The notes below the pieces were generated by a model, which saw nothing but the letters and a program-made list of their open reading frames with translations, was not told where the DNA came from and did no database searches. The position numbers were made by a program, and so were the translations under genes. Of a stretch of DNA of 64,000 bases, positions 1 to 15,000 are shown piece after piece. The stretch is from Combretum micranthum (taxonomy: Eukaryota; Streptophyta; Magnoliopsida; Myrtales; Combretaceae), in NCBI GenBank assembly GCA_024138025.1, contig JAMXBD010000640.1, forward strand, positions 310,001 through 374,000. Reading direction: 5' to 3'. How positions within the stretch are numbered: the first letter of the stretch is position 1; every line of letters begins with the position of its first letter.

Positions 1-5
1 AAATT

Positions 6-354
6 GGGTAAATTACATTGGAAGTTTGGGGGTAAGTTCATTTTAGGTCACAATAATTCAAAAAATTCAAAAGAGGTCATAATGTTTAGTGAGTAAATTC
101 ATTTTAGGTCATAATGTTTAGAGAAGTAGCTCAATTGAGATCACTATTGACACGTATTAACAGGAAAAATATTTAACTAACACTCATATTACCCTTCTTT
201 TAAGGCCCAATTGACATCTATCAATGGAAAAAATATTTAATTAAATCTTATAAGAACTTTTCCAAACGTTGTGACTTCTTTTGAACATTTCAAAACATTA
301 TAATCTAAAATGAACTTAATCCCAAATATTATGACCTTTCGATGTAGTTTACCC
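6..354. mobile_element. Foldback MITE, Mutator-like, copy 1
   Basis: The left end reads GGGTAAATTACATTGG and the right end, read on the opposite strand, GGGTAAACTACATCG; similarity between the arms continues inward (AAGTTCATTTTAGGTCA-like blocks). A related copy lies at 39156-39624. There is no coding capacity. The terminal GGGTAAA and long imperfect arms resemble plant Mutator-type MITEs. Only five bases of left flank lie in the window, so the target duplication cannot be tested. Confidence 0.7.
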
Positions 355-3300
355 ATAATAAATTTTACAAATAAATCAATTGCTATTTAAACTTATCCCA
401 TAAATTTCCTATTACATCATCAATATTATGTAATAAGCGACTTGACTAGAGAATTAATTAAAAAATAATAAAATGCTAAAACACTTACTTTATTATAGTG
501 CTTCTTACTGCAGAATGCGATGCTCATTCAGAACATAAAGTGCTAATAATCTATTACAACAAAACAAATAGGTTTCAATTACAACGAAAACATTTTAACA
601 TAAAATTTTAAGTCCCAAAATAATAATTAATGTTAACAGTTAATGAGAACAATCTCATATTCATTTATCTTCTAAGCTCTTCATTCAGCTTCAATTATTT
701 AACTTCCATCATACTCTCTTCTTATTTCAAATATTAAAATAATTTATGAAATGTAAAATGTGAAAAAACATATTATTCAACACATATATTACTACATCAT
801 ATAACTATGAAATGTATATTAAAAAAATCATAAAAAAGCTTTTTAAAAATAAAGAGGTAGTGGTTATAATGACAAATTTGATGAATGCACAAAATATGGC
901 TTGTGACAAGTGAAGATGCGTGTAATCTTAAAGTATTAGGACTTCAAGAAGAGAAGGATGAGAGGCACAAGTCCACGAAGGATAGTAGACGAGCAAATCT
1001 CGATTGGAAGACTCCAAAGGTGATCTAGTAACGTTAGTGTCTTGTTGGAAAACTAGCGAAGATACTCGGTATGGAAAAGGCATGAGCTAGTGGTCATCAA
1101 TAAGACAATAGATGTTTGAATTTCTATGTATGTTGACGATTAAAGAGTTAAAAAGGTGGAACTAGATATCGAATACCTGATAATAAGCTTGTTATGCTCC
1201 CCACCATCTCTATTCCATGATTTTAGAGAGACCATGATTTATGGAAAGAAAATTCACCATTAAAGGAGTTCATAAAAATCCATTAATTAAGGATTAATTA
1301 GACTATGGGATAGGTACCGATATAGATGTATGGGTTCGAACGCATTCATGTGTACTAGTGAGCCTTATGCTACACATGCTTAAGAAGAGTGAGTTAGAAT
1401 GACATATGAAGAAAGATTAAGAAACAAGTAGAGAATGGAGATGGACTAAGCAATCTCGATTGTCTCAAATGTACTTGTAACATGAAGGAACTACCAAACA
1501 TAAACTCTTCTAGTGATGACGAACACGATGTATTCTTAGATATAGATAAGTGTTTGATGTTTCAAGATGGATATATAGCAGCATGACAACGTTTTGTCAA
1601 ATTTGGATCTTTCAAAGTGTTCTATAGAGTTTGACCATCAAGATTGTTTGTTAGGTTATGTTAATAATCAATGGTCAATATGAGTCCCTTTTAGTGTATA
1701 AGTTATGTTATAGAAAAGTTAAAATCAAGTAGTCCATTCCCATCAGGCTTTACTCCAAGCTTATTATGCTAAATGTTCCCTAATCATTCAAAATTAGGCC
1801 TAGGCTCCTTGGACTTTGACATCTAGCCGAAGGAGTTAAATCCATGTATCTTGAGATAATTACTTTTAACCCTTATAATAGGTAATATAAATGAGATTGC
1901 AAAAGATATAGCTAGTGGAGATACCCTAAAAGTGGTCGTAATTTCAGATGTAAATCGAGGAGATGAGGAGTAATTTCCTTTTAAAGTAAGTGAAAAAACC
2001 AAATTTGGCTAGAATATGCATAGAAGCATAACTAATGCTAGATTTGAAATGATATGGGTTATCGAGTTTATGATGAAGCACTCGTTAAGCTATGGTTTAA
2101 GTATTGTTACTACCTCTTCTAGGCCAAAAAGATCCTTAAGTTGAACATTGTACTCTACTAGTTTATTCCAATTCTCTACAAAGGGATTGTTTCTTCAACT
2201 ACAAGCTTTGATGATTGATATTGTATAACTTAGCAATGAGTGTATGGTGAAAATTATTGTTGTAGCTAGAATGATAGTTAAACTACACTATGATATAATA
2301 TGCACTTTATCATATTGAAGTGCTTCTTAGATTATCATGTAGTATTCATATTGTTGTAGATAGTTTGAGTCTTAGCCTACAGCTTAATTAAGCAACAAAT
2401 CTCAACAAGTATATATAGATTTTTTTTTCTTTTTTCTTTTTTTTTTATGTGTATGATAATAAATAGGATATTTTTAGGGATTTTGTGTATAGATAACAAA
2501 CAATGAAAGGCAAACAAATCAAGAATAGGTATTTCACACTATCTCAAGATGAACTAGGGTTTGTTGAATAAAGAATTGAAATGAGTCATATTGTTAAAAG
2601 AAATCATTGTGCAAAATAGAATCCAATATTACATGAAGAATTACAAATAACATTGGTTCAAAACTCTATTTAAGCATTGATAAGAAGTCAAGAATAAAGA
2701 AATGAATTCTTTCAAAACTTAGCTTATATATATATGTGTATATGTTTGAGAAGCAACACCTAATTAGTGACACAAAAAGGGAAACTTTCTAAAATAAAAA
2801 TAGCATAGAATAAGTAACTAAATAATTCCTATTAAACTAACTAAGTAATATAACACTAAATTTTATTGGAGATTTTTAAGGTGATTTGGTGATTATGTGA
2901 GAACTTGAATTTTGCTTTTTTTTTTTTTTTTTTGTTGGTATGGGGTAGGGGGCGCAGGGTGAGTGTGGGTGTTTGGAGTTAGGATGGAGGAGCCGATCAT
3001 ACATTAGGGATCTTGTTGGTAACCGTATCGATGGATAAAAAGCAATAAGACATGCTGGTAATAACCCCATCCCCCTCCCCCCAAAAAAAAAGACATGCTG
3101 GTAAAGTAAAGATATAATCTATTTTATTTCACTCAGAGTGGCACCGGTAAGATCTATGCCTATGATGAGAGGAGAATGAGAAACATAGAGAGTAAATAAC
3201 TGAGGGTGTATTGATTGGTGTCGATATATTAGAAAGATGACTTTGGATCGCTGGATGATTATAGAACAATATATGATCCGCACAGCGAATGGACAAATAT

Positions 3301-3550
3301 CTGGTTACTAGACGATGGGTGCTTCTTGATTTGTGTAGTGCATTAGATTATTATGTGTGTAAGACCAGATACGAGAAGTTGAAGGTACGCGTAGCTTATA
3401 CCAATAAAATTAAAACAATATAGCACGAATAAATCACTAATAATGATCGTGTTTTGGAAATCACTCTTTCTTGTTATGTTGCATTTCAAAATTTCATCGG
3501 TATGTAGGACTTATATCTATATATGTGGTGTGTAATATTTATTAATTTTT
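355..3550. other. Intergenic AT-rich DNA, no gene seen
   Basis: No coding region with codon continuity or recognisable product is visible. The stretch holds poly(T) runs near 2419-2447 and 2914-2933 and a short C-rich tract near 3070-3082. Short open frames here consist mostly of low-complexity sequence. I recognise no transposon termini. Confidence 0.5.
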
Positions 3551-3784
3551 GGATAATGTAAAAAACATTACTTGAACGTTTGCAAAAAATTCACTCAATA
3601 CTTGAAGTTTAATTTTAAATAATTTGATACCTAAAGCAAGTTTTCTGTATACAATTTGTCTACCTAAAGCAAGTATAATCAGATGGGAAAAATACATAAA
3701 ATCTTACTTTAAGTAGCAAATTATTCAAAATGAATACCTAATTGAACTTTTGTAAAAGTTCAAGCATCATTTTTTATATAAACC
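3551..3784. mobile_element. Short foldback MITE
   Basis: Left end GGATAATGTAAAAAACATTA pairs with the right end read in reverse, GGTTTATATAAAAAATGATG, and both continue into ACTTGAAC/TTCAAG blocks. The inner sequence is shared with the element at 45806-46109, which has a perfect 9-bp target duplication, so this belongs to the same Mutator-type family. Non-coding. Confidence 0.65.
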
Positions 3785-6478
3785 TTTATTTTTTTTTCCA
3801 TTGGTTAATGTATATGATGAATTACGGTGAATAGAGATTTATGAGGATATGTCTGGAATTTGCTTGTTGGGTTCTCTTTCTTAATTGATTGCAGCTCGTG
3901 CTATATCATCTGTTATCTTTATCATTTCACTAATAGAAGTTACTATTCTTTGATTGAAAAATTCTTTTACCTATACTGTATAATTACAGTATGTCTGCTT
4001 TATCTCGCCGCCGGTTCTTTTGCCTTGAATTGGGGTACTATATTTTAAAAATCTGTGTTGATTAGTCTATTCTTTTTACTTTATTTTGTCACTGTTTGTG
4101 TGTTCTTTTGATCCGTAATACTGAATTCAGTAGCACCACACCCATCGTCAAGATCGTACAAACAATTCCTTCTTTATCTTTGTGGAAAAATTATATATAT
4201 TTTTTGTCCCTAGCTATAATAGCAAATGCATCGTTCAAATAATAATTTAGATTTGAACATATGAAGAAACTCCCACACATTTTTTCCCCCTATAAAACAG
4301 ACACAATTAAAATGCAATTAAGAGGGTTCTTCCTAACCATATTGACTGAATCAAACACACGAATATATGCATGCTTATTAATGGCCGGATAACTTCTAGG
4401 CTCCATTAATTAATGGCGTTGATGTTACCTTAGAGGACAATGCCTAGTTGTTGGACCTTATAGGATTCACTTAGTGGACAATAATGTTTAGTTGAGTGGT
4501 GGCTGTTTGTTGTCTGATCAATGTGATGTGGACCAGAATTTATAAATACCTCTGAATTTGATATAGAGAGAATATAGTCTTCTCTTGGATGCTCTTTAAT
4601 ATATGTATTGTGTGCTCCCAATATGAATGTGGAACATTAATCTCGCCAAGAACAAGTTAATGCTGTTTTTCAACCGTCAATATAAGGTAAAAATGCATGT
4701 TCTAAATAGTAAGGTGACACCAAAAAGTACGCCAGACATAAATAAAAGAAGAAAAGTAAATTTCATTACTCTATTTTGGTTTCTCTCGTATACACAGGCC
4801 ATATGGATTTAGTAAATAGGCCATTGATGTAAAATCCGTGTTTATGACATGGGTTTTGGTTCATTAGAATTCCCTTTGAAGTTTAACTTCTTCTCTTTTT
4901 AGAACAAAACGTTGAAGTAGTACTTGTTTATTACATATATAAACCAGGCCACTTATTGATATAAAATTATCATCTCTATTTTTCCTAAATTTAAAGATAA
5001 CAGTAAATAGACTTCTTTGATAGGTGCCTTCAAGATAATTGTAACGGTGTAAAAAGAAGAATTATTACTTTTTTTTTTCAAAATTAAATACGCATTTGAA
5101 CAACCCCCCACCAAAAATAAATAAATAAATTAGAAGAAAAAAAAGTATATAAAATGAGTTTTTTTTTTTTGTTAATTTTTTAAGCGGATTATAGTAAATG
5201 CATATCATCTGAAGGAATGAGTAAGAGGCTTCAATTCAAGTCAAGCCGAGCCGTCTTCATTCACAAGTCTGGCTTAACTTTTTTCCCCTGTAGAATATTT
5301 TCCATTAAAGCAAAAAATGAATGTGTAAAAGGGAGAAGGAAAAGTTGCAACAATCATGACAGAAATTATTGCTAAAAAGCTACCATGCACTCGAAAGTCC
5401 TTGTAAAATGTGACACTACTATCATCATGTTAGACCTAGAAAACACAATAATTTATAGTTTCATGTACCCGCGTTCTGACCCATTCAATTTCAATCAATA
5501 CAAGCATACCTAATAAATCATTAGTCATAGAACAATCAAGTATTAATAGGTATTTGATCATATTCAAATCCCTTTTTTTGTTAAACAACGGTCTATTTAA
5601 GTCCTCGTTATTTTCATTTTTTTTTTTATTTTATTACCCGGACTTATCCGTAATTTATTTTATAATTTAATATTTTAGAAACTATCTATTTGCAACTTAT
5701 TTGTTTTAGTTTTCAATTAGACTTAACAACTTTTTGGTTTAGTATTGTTGTAGATTCAAAACCCGACAAGGGTGAAATGAGCATTGGGTTTGGTCTTACA
5801 CATTGGGCTTGTTAAACAAAACATGATCAATGGTACACTAGGACATTGTCTAGGATTATCGCTTCAATAATTAAGTTCGATTGTATCCCAAATGTAAATA
5901 AGTTAAGAGAGATTAACATTATTAAAGTAACATGCTTGGCTTCTAGAATGCATAGGGAAGATGTAGAGGAGATGGACTTCTAGTAGTTATTTGCATCGTG
6001 AAACCACGTAGTGGGGAGTTGATAATATTTGTTGTGGGCGCAGGAATTAGGTTACTTATCCACATCTAATTATGTTCCCTAGTGGAATCGGTGGTGTTAG
6101 GAGAATTGTGCCAACTGGCCTTGGCTTGGAGTTTGCCCAACACATATTTCAGTAGGCCAACCTCCCAAGTCAAGGGAGTTGGTATCCATTTAATGCTTGG
6201 CGATGAGTCAAAATGGGTTAAACCTAAATCTAATGGGTCGGCCTTAATGAGCAATGGGTTCAGGAAGCCCACAATCTATATTTGACAATCAACAAACATC
6301 TTATCATAAATATGGTATAACCGATGGAATGTCAAAAAAAAAAAAAAAGAAAGAGTATTTTAATAATTTTCCTTCCAAACCTCTTTTAAGCTCACTTAAT
6401 CTAGTTCATTTGTCTTATTTAATATTAGAAGGACACAACAGACTATTAAGCTCACATAATCTAGTCCTTTTGTCTTAT
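3785..6478. other. Intergenic DNA, no gene seen
   Basis: AT-rich with homopolymer tracts (for example near 5068-5080 and 5158-5170). From about 5740 to 6290 base composition is more balanced and the sequence looks like worn LTR or other repeat DNA, but I find no defined ends or protein similarity. Two short overlapping frames on opposite strands at 6066-6285 are not credible genes. Confidence 0.45.
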
Positions 6479-9400
6479 TGTCACGCCTGAAAGCGTACCC
6501 TAAACGTAACAGTCCGTCACACTCAATATTAAAGCTTAAGTATGACAACCTTAGCCATTCCCAAAAGCTTTTAAAGTGTAAGGCGTACTTTCACAACTTC
6601 AGAGGACCAAATATGGAATTATGCAGCTTAAGGAAATATAAAAACATATTAAGAAAAGAGGATTCATAATAATTATTCACTTATAACACTGATCTTTACA
6701 ACTTTGGGATATTTCCCTTGATCTTTAATCTATTACAAGAATATTTGTACATCAATACTAATGCTACTTCATCTAAAAGTTTCCTTTATCCAAAAAGAAA
6801 TTACCTGCCCTCAGGGTTCTCGTGGCCTTAACCATAAATAGAGAAACTGCAAAAGATATCTATGGGGGTATAAGCTAACAGGCTTAGTGAGAATTATTTC
6901 CATAAATAACTTTTTGTAACAAAGTTTCAAACAAGTTAATTAAGCAAACAAATGGGATGCAACATACACGTGGGCAAACAAAGCATATAGTTTTTCGGGA
7001 ACTATATGTTGAATGGATTTGTACCCTCCATTCGGGGTTTGGTGATACATAACCTCAAATCAAGTAGTTTTAGTTAAAAAGTTTTTATGCTCGCGAGCAC
7101 TCATCGCTAAGCATTTCGAATCTACTTGAGTTGACCTTGTTTTCGGATTTTCTGCAAAGCATTTTCCTTAAGCCGCCAAGCAATCGCTTTCGGATCTTCC
7201 GCCAAGTGTTGCTTTCGACATGAGCCTACTATCCTTCTCACCCAAGGATAATAACCCAAAATGCAATGTGACTCACTTCGTGGTATGCATAAATCCATTT
7301 ATTTATAATATCATAACATTATTATTATCGAGTTTAAGGTGATCAAGGTATTTCATACAAAGCAAGTGTTATACTAAAACAAGCATTTTAAATCAATTCC
7401 GGCTTCGATATTCTTAGGATTCTTTCAAAGAATTAATTAACATACATATCCATTTGTTTTTTCTTAAGTCTAATGCAACTAATTTACAAGCACAACAAGT
7501 ATAGCATTTTAAGAAAATAAACTCACGATGCCATGACGACTATTCCTCTATGCGGGTGAGTAGTTCACACACTCCACTTAATCATAATAATCTTCGGGAT
7601 AAAGGAATCCTTCCTCGGGGTCACCTAGCCAAAGAAAATATCCATAATGAGTATTTTTTGATGATTTTCTTGAATTTTGACAAAACAATGTCAAAAGAAC
7701 GTTAAAGTTCGTATAAAGGAATGTTCCAACTTAAAATTGCCATAACTTAGTCATTTTAACTCGGAATCGCACATATAATATACCGATTTCTACCTACTCG
7801 AAAAGATCTACCCATTTCCAAAATTATTTTTGACAAACAAGGTCATATAGGCTCCGAACAGTGGTGACAAAATTCACCACGGATTTTCCCAACACAAAAC
7901 AACTTTGGTTCAAGAAATCAAAGTTTGTTTGATAAATACTTAGTTATCTATATAGTTGAAAAATTCTCTTTTTATAACTATATAACTCATATTTAAGCAT
8001 GCTCAAGTGTTTTGTTGTCCAATTATATTTCATGGGTAAAACAATATTGGTTTGAAGTTTTAGAAATATATAGTTTATAAAAATCAATTTTGGAAATTTC
8101 TTGAAACGAATATCTTATTTCCTTTTGTTTTTCCAAAATACTTCATGTTGGTTTTATCATGTTTCCCAAGTTACTTTTTGAAAATACAATTTTCTATTTT
8201 CTAAGTTCTCTTATATTAGTACCACTTTTCCTTTATTTTTCCTACACAATTTTCTTTGCTTATTTGTTTGTAAGGGTCTTTTGAAAATTCCTTAGCCTTT
8301 CATCTTGTTTATTTTTTTCATAAAAATCATTATTGTATCAACAATTATTTTCTTTTGAAAAACAAAGTGGAATAATAAAGGTTTTAGGTAGCTTTTCAAA
8401 GTAAAAGTAGTTTCTAAAATCATAGTGAGTTCTTTTTGTAACTTGAAAGGGAATGAGTTTATTTTTGTTAACTCATAGATTTTATACTTTTCATAAACTT
8501 ATCTCTTAGTGACAAAATCTTCTTTTGTTTAATTATTTTTAGAAATTAAAATTTTTGGACAATAATCTAAATGAACATGATTTATGAGAATGATAGTAAA
8601 CGAAAATAACATAAATAATAAAGTTAAGTATTGGAGTCTTAGCTTTTTCAAGGCTCCCGAGATTAAGAAATAGACTAGTCCCAAAATGAAAAGAAAAACT
8701 TGTTTTGACTTGATAAGAACAGGTCTAAGACTAGAGACTAGTATTAAAATAACAACGAATAAGTAAATTGCGACGGAATAAATAAATAAATTGCAATGGA
8801 ATAATAAATAAATTGCATTGCATAAAGTAAGTAAATTGCAAGTGAGCTTATATGCTCTAAAGAATATGTATGTATATAGATAGATAATAATATTTAGATG
8901 AACGAAAATAATAACATGAACATAAATAGATTTTCATGAACATGAACAATACATTAACATAATGTAGCTTCCATAACTTTTAGTCTTTGGAAACTCACAC
9001 TATGGTCATGTAAAGTTACATGACATGAGGAAGAAGAAAATAATATAAGATAGTTACCTAAAGAAGATTTTGGTAGTAGTATGTGGTAATAGGTTTTTAT
9101 TGTAGGTAGAAGTTGTTGTGGAATTATTTTGAGAGAGTTTTGGGATGGTAGTTGGAGAGAATTTTGAGAAAAGAATTTGAGAGAGTTTTAGTATAGAATT
9201 TGTGGGTAGTGAATGTATGAAAGAAGTGAAATGGGAGGGGGGTATTTATAGAAAAATGTGGAGGGATTTTTGTATGATTAAAATAAAAGAAAAATAAAAC
9301 AAATTGAGGGGGTGTAGAGGGGAGGGGGCGTCAGCCATAAGCATGGGGAGGGGGAAATGATTTTATTTTTTTGATTTTTGATAAATAAAAGATGTAATAT

Positions 9401-9957
9401 GTAAGGTAGATGTGAAATAAAATTATGAGAAAGGTAAAAAGTAAATGTTATAGGTTATGGAGTGTGTAAGAGTAGGTATAAGAAAAAGTAGAGATAAAAG
9501 AATAGTATATAATAGTAATGAATAGTGTAATGTAACATAAATATGATTAATAAAGTACTAGTAGTAAGAAAATACGCGTATAAATGCGATATCTTATATT
9601 TTTAGCTACCGAAAAATTACGAAGCTGATATTTTTGAAAACTTTGTATTTTTATGAGTCTAACGGTGTATTCAGAATATTTTTACTATTCCAGGCCCGGG
9701 ACATGTTTTTCAAGAACTGTGTCCGATCGGGTTTAAAGGACACCCGAAATTCGTAAAACTAATATTTTTATATAACCTATAGTTATTACGAACTATTCTA
9801 GCTAATTATTCCAACTTCATTTTCTAGGGCCAAAGAAAACGGCAATGCTGGACTTAAGCGGTAATGGTAAACTAGGGTTTTGTTGACTTTGGAAATCCGG
9901 TTGACTTCTGGTTTAGGGTTTTAAGCTAAACCGATTCCAAAAATTTAGGGGTTTACA
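6479..9957 (-). mobile_element. Solo LTR of a Ty3/gypsy-type retrotransposon
   Basis: The segment begins TGTCACGCC and ends GGGGTTTACA on the plus strand, and is flanked by a perfect 5-bp duplication CTTAT (6474-6478 and 9958-9962). Read on the minus strand it starts TGTAAACCCC and ends GGCGTGACA, the style of many plant Ty3/gypsy LTRs. A TATA box in that orientation lies at 9243-9250. It shares blocks with the LTR at 19508-24243, for example the GAGTTAAAA(T/C)GACC-like segment near 7720-7770. No primer-binding site or internal domain follows either end, so this is a solo LTR left by recombination between the two LTRs of a full element. At 3479 bp it is long for an LTR. It has no gene content. 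Confidence 0.88.
9243..9250 (-). promoter_or_regulatory. LTR promoter TATA box (predicted)
   Basis: The minus strand reads CTATAAATACCCC here, inside the minus-oriented solo LTR, followed downstream by a CT- and AC-rich leader-like stretch. This is a textbook TATA box placement for an LTR promoter. Activity is inferred only. Confidence 0.55.
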
Positions 9958-11644
9958 CTTATTTAAGTAATAGAATCTTACTTTTTAAGCATCATCTCTC
10001 TCCCCTTCTCCCTCTCGATCCACAAGGCAAATTTGTATGGATGTGTACCTCCTTTCCAAAGTCATCTTATTAGTCACTAGTGAAGCAAATCCTAATTATG
10101 ATTTTTGATTGATGCAATATGATAAAACACAATGAAAAAGAGAGATTTTTTTACAAAAGGTCCTCTAAGTCTTTGTTTAATTAAGAGTTTTAAAAGTTAG
10201 ATAATCTGATTTCGATCGGTAGCTATGACTTAATGAAGGACATTATTGATCAAAGTACAATTTTAGAAGTGTAAACGAATTATTTTAGGCTTTACATTGT
10301 GAAACATATTGAAAAGTAAGTTGATGCTTGCTTTCTTTCCTTTCGTTTACATTTTACTTTAAATTGTAGTTAAGATTTTATTGTTTTAAGCATTGATATC
10401 TCATTAATTAGGGAAACTGAAATTGGCATTGAATTGTTGGTGAAAGATTGTGTTGATAATATAAATTTAGAGAAAATGTAGTCTCCTATTATATATTTGG
10501 ATTTTAGATAGTTGGTTAGTAATCCAATAGTATGAATTTTGGTGGACTTAAAGTTTTGAGTTTAGGGTAATTTCAAGCTAAGTTGGATGAAGGGTTGAAC
10601 TTTGGAGAACATGATTCAATATCGAAATTTCTTGAAATTGAATTTGAGTTTAATCGTAATATTATGTTTGGTTCTCGTATTAGAATCTTGATTGTTTATA
10701 TTGAAAGATCTAGGTACTTAATTACCTTACATATTTGACTTGAAATTATTGAAACTTAACTTTTGATGTTAATTGTGCTTACACTTATGTTGAGAATAGT
10801 ATGAATATCGAAGTATTGGTAGTAGCATTCACGAATTATAGTTGTAGCATCTTGCATGCTCATGTTATAGTATTAGTATGCAACAAACTGTTTACATTTC
10901 TTGGTATCTATATAACAATTTATGTGGCATGTATTAGAGTTAGGTTCATCATCTTTAGGAAATCCTAAAAAATTTAAGACTTCACTATTAAGAGAGAGTA
11001 AAAAATGGGTCATCCTCCTAAGGTTTCTTTACTATATTTAGGGGACTCTTGGATTTTATATTTGTAAACTCATGTTCAACTTTATATTTATGAATAATTT
11101 GGAATGCTTCATTGTACGTTGATATTAGAGATATTAGATGCTTTTAAAACTATCTTGTTTAGGAGATTAAGGAATAAAAATATAATTCCTAAGAAACACA
11201 ACTAAATATAAATCTAGATATAGAATACATTTATAGGACAAAATAAGTTCTAGTATTATATATATATATATATATAAATGTATATATGCATAACTATTGT
11301 ATCAAGATTAATTGAATGCAGTGGCAGTTAAGTTAGGATTCTAATTTAGTTAACCTAAGTTCCTACCTTAGTTAACCTACAAACCCTTAATATAAGTAAA
11401 TATGTTAAACTTTTGAATAATAATTGTGACAATGTATAGTTTTTAAAACCTATTCACAAGTTAAAATTTCACTATTACTTATATGTATTTAATCAATCCA
11501 CATAGCATGTTAATACCACTAAACCATTATCCTAAAAATGAACCTTAAGCCAGAATAAAAGAACATGCTTCCAAAAGCTAAAAATAAATATAACTTTATT
11601 TTGACCACTTTCAATAGGGATAGCAACTTACCTTTACCTTAAAA

Positions 11645-11666
11645 CACACACACACACACACACACA
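11645..11666. repeat. (CA)n microsatellite
   Basis: An uninterrupted AC/CA dinucleotide run of about 22 bp is directly visible. Confidence 0.9.
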
Positions 11667-11899
11667 GATCAAATACTAAAATTGAAATAAGTAACATAAT
11701 ATTCCAAATTATGAAATTGTCTCACTAAACCTTTTATTGTGAGCAATAATGAAAAATAAGAAGAATGTCATTCATATTTAAATTCATATATATGATACAT
11801 AATGTAGAGTTAATAAAATTCTAATAAATGGAAAATGCATGAAAAAAGAAGCTAGATGACTATATTAAATACATAAGCAAAGGAAAAAGGGGAATGCAT

Positions 11900-11935
11900 A
11901 CACACACACACACACTATATATATATATATATATA
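11900..11935. repeat. Compound (CA)n(TA)n microsatellite
   Basis: A CA run passes directly into a TA run, about 36 bp in total. Confidence 0.9.
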
Positions 11936-12039
11936 AATTGTGAGTTTATGATATCTTTCTGTTGTAATCAATGTCATACCATGTCTTACTTATCGTACTA
12001 TCATGTTTTGTCAAGCTAAGATAAGTCATGTTGGTGTAT

Positions 12040-15000
12040 TATTCTAGTTGGTTATCTCTTGAGCATGCCTAATGGATCTTCTAACATCATGAGTAGATTT
12101 TGGCTTACACCAGAGGTGTTGTGGTGTCCCCAGCATAGGTAAATTAGTTAGTAGCTCCTTAAGGAAGGTAAGTAAGGTAGTGTGTCAAAAAATTTAAGAT
12201 ATATGGAGAGATACTTGAGAGTCCCCTTACTCTTGAATACCAAGGGATATATGTAAGATGGCACTAGTCAATCCTAAAAGGACATGGCCTCTTAACCTTC
12301 TTTTCTTTGGGCGGTAGTTGTAAACATATCTTGCGAAAAGGGAAGATAATGGGAGATGACCTCTAGTATAGGGCCACTTATTATGACAGGCTATCTTATC
12401 CTCAATTGAAAAGGTATTCATTGGTTGGCTAAAGATATAATCATCAACATTTGCCCTTTACTCTCATTAGTGGTAGGGCAATAATGAAAGTTTGTCTTAA
12501 TTATACCTCATATAGTCCAAGGGTGGTTAGAGTTATAAATCATAGATTAGACATTTGACCTTTGTTAGGGAATTTCAATCGAAGGTGGTTGAATTATTGT
12601 AGGGCATTCGAATGATATATAGAGAGTGAGAGTCATGGAGTATCTTGTGGAAGAGTGTGCAAGATCACTTAGTGTCCTTGTCATGTTCTGTGTTTATTTC
12701 TTGAATTAGTAGTTGAGTTAAGCCCTTGAGTAGTATTTAAGCAATTGGGTATCGATGGTATCAAACACTGAGAGGGTATCAAATCCTGAGCTAATGAGCT
12801 TGAGGTGCGAATCTTGGTAGGGTAAGCCAAGCCAGTATGGGCCTTTGCTAAGCATTTGAGTTTGGATTTCTTAGATGACTCATTGTGTAAGCTAGGTTAT
12901 AACTTTGCCAAGGTTAATGTTAAATGATCGAACGGACTACATCGAGTGGCAAGAGGTTTATTATGGTAAGTTATGGTATATCAAGCATTTGAGTGTAGAT
13001 GTCACAGTTGAATCATTATGTCAAGCTAGGCTATAAAGGATGGCCTTTGCATATTGGTTTATACTTAGCCATGTAGTATTGAAGAGGGCTTGTAATGGTG
13101 ATTTGTGCTTTTGTGAAGCTTTGATCATGGTACAGGATGCTCATTTAGGCAAGTCAAGCCATGACAAGATTTTGTTGAGCCTCTTGAGCTCCTAGGTAAA
13201 CCTATAAGAAAATGTTCGAAATAAATGCAATTTATACTAAGTAAAGTTTCTATCTTGTATTGTTATAAGTTTCTATACAAGATTGATTGATTTTAATGAT
13301 CATTGGACTTATAAAGTGGGATTGCATGTTGAAAAACTTTCTAGGTGATGGTCACTCTTCAGCAACTATCATTTTCTTTTCATATTTTTGAAAATCCTTT
13401 CAAAAGATAAATGCCTTTTTCTTTGTGCACAATATATAACATTGATGCCCTTTGCACACATGTTAAAAGTAGGGAGGCTATGGAGATTGCTTAGAGTTCC
13501 ACAAATAATGAGACACAGGTTTTAAATTTAGTCCATAGATGGAAATCTTGACACATTTAAGCAAAATGATTGATATACGATAGAATCTCTCCAAGTATTT
13601 AATAAATGTTTTGATGATGACACAATCAATGAAAATGTTTTTTCTAAATAAGTTTATAAATTGGACAAAAACATATAAATATTATTTGATCATAGATTCG
13701 TGATAAGCTTAATTACTATTTAAATTTGTATGATTTCAAAAGTATAAGAACTTTGAAAGTATAAACAAAAGGTGACATTTCCTTTTATAGAGCAAAGAAT
13801 TACATTGAAGACCTAGCTCCATGAATTGAATGTAATAGGGAATTACATTCAAATGTTCTGCTATAATTTAGGCAAATATTTAATGGGGAATTTAAGATCA
13901 CTTTTATGAATATATGAAATAAAGTTTCCATAGTTGAGGATAAAATAATATACTAAAGTTGATTATGACATAATATTGGGTTGTAAAATCATGCTAAGTT
14001 GAAAATGATGATGAATGTAATTTTCAAGTAAGTATGGAAGTGGTATTGAAGCTTTAAGAAAAAGTAGAATGTGGAAATCTAGTTGCATCTATCATGAATA
14101 GAAAGGAAATCTTCAAGATGAATTTCCAACTGCTAATTTTTGCTGTATGTGGAAGAAATTCAAATGGTGAAGTGCTAGAAATTTGAGGAGGAATTAATCA
14201 AACAACTAGAGTAAATTTCCTAGGAAACTAGTTCAAGAAGACTTTTGAGAATATGAGAATATACATAGGAAGTGCACTAAGCAAAAAAGCATTCAAAAAA
14301 CCTTGTGAGCAAATATGAAAACATTTACTTCATTATAAAGCATATCGAGCCACTAAAAGCATTTTCATAAGCTCCTGGCAAGAAAAATTAATTTCATTAA
14401 CAATTAAAACTATTTTTATTTTAGTTAAATCTATTGAAGTGACAAAAACTACTTGTAGAACCATGCTTAGGCTAGGTAGAAGCTAAGTGAGGTGGTGTAA
14501 GTTAGTGACATTGTCAAGGATACAAGAAACTTTTCACTTGTTTGTTTATTGAATATATTGGAATAGCTAATAAAGACAATTATGACCTTAGTGTGGAGCT
14601 AGAATAGTAGGCTAACACACAAGGCGGAACCACTACACATAGTCGAGCATTTTTTTCTCTTTCTATATGATTTATCTTTTGCATTAAACTCTAATAGTTA
14701 GTCTAAAATTTATTGTTAAGCTTCTAAAATCATGAATAATCCCAACCATATATTAGTTAAACAACCAAGAGGGAACTGAAATCAAAATATGCTTAAGGAC
14801 ATATTTCATAATCTAGTTCATAATTTATACTTTGCAAAATTTTGTTAAAATGACTAATATACTTCCCTTTTGGTCTCTAAGCTTTCGAGACCAACAAGGA
14901 TGGCTCTTAGCTAGGAAATTTACTTCAAGATTCAAGACATGTTAGGTCAACATCTCTTCATCTATCAAAATCTTGTCCATTTGCCCTTCCTTGTGTAATG

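Larger units (their letters stand above)
9963..12039. other. Intergenic DNA with microsatellites
   Basis: No gene or defined transposon ends recognised. The stretch contains an (AT)n tract near 11258-11276, a (CA)11 tract at about 11645-11666 and a compound (CA)n(TA)n tract at about 11900-11935. Confidence 0.5.
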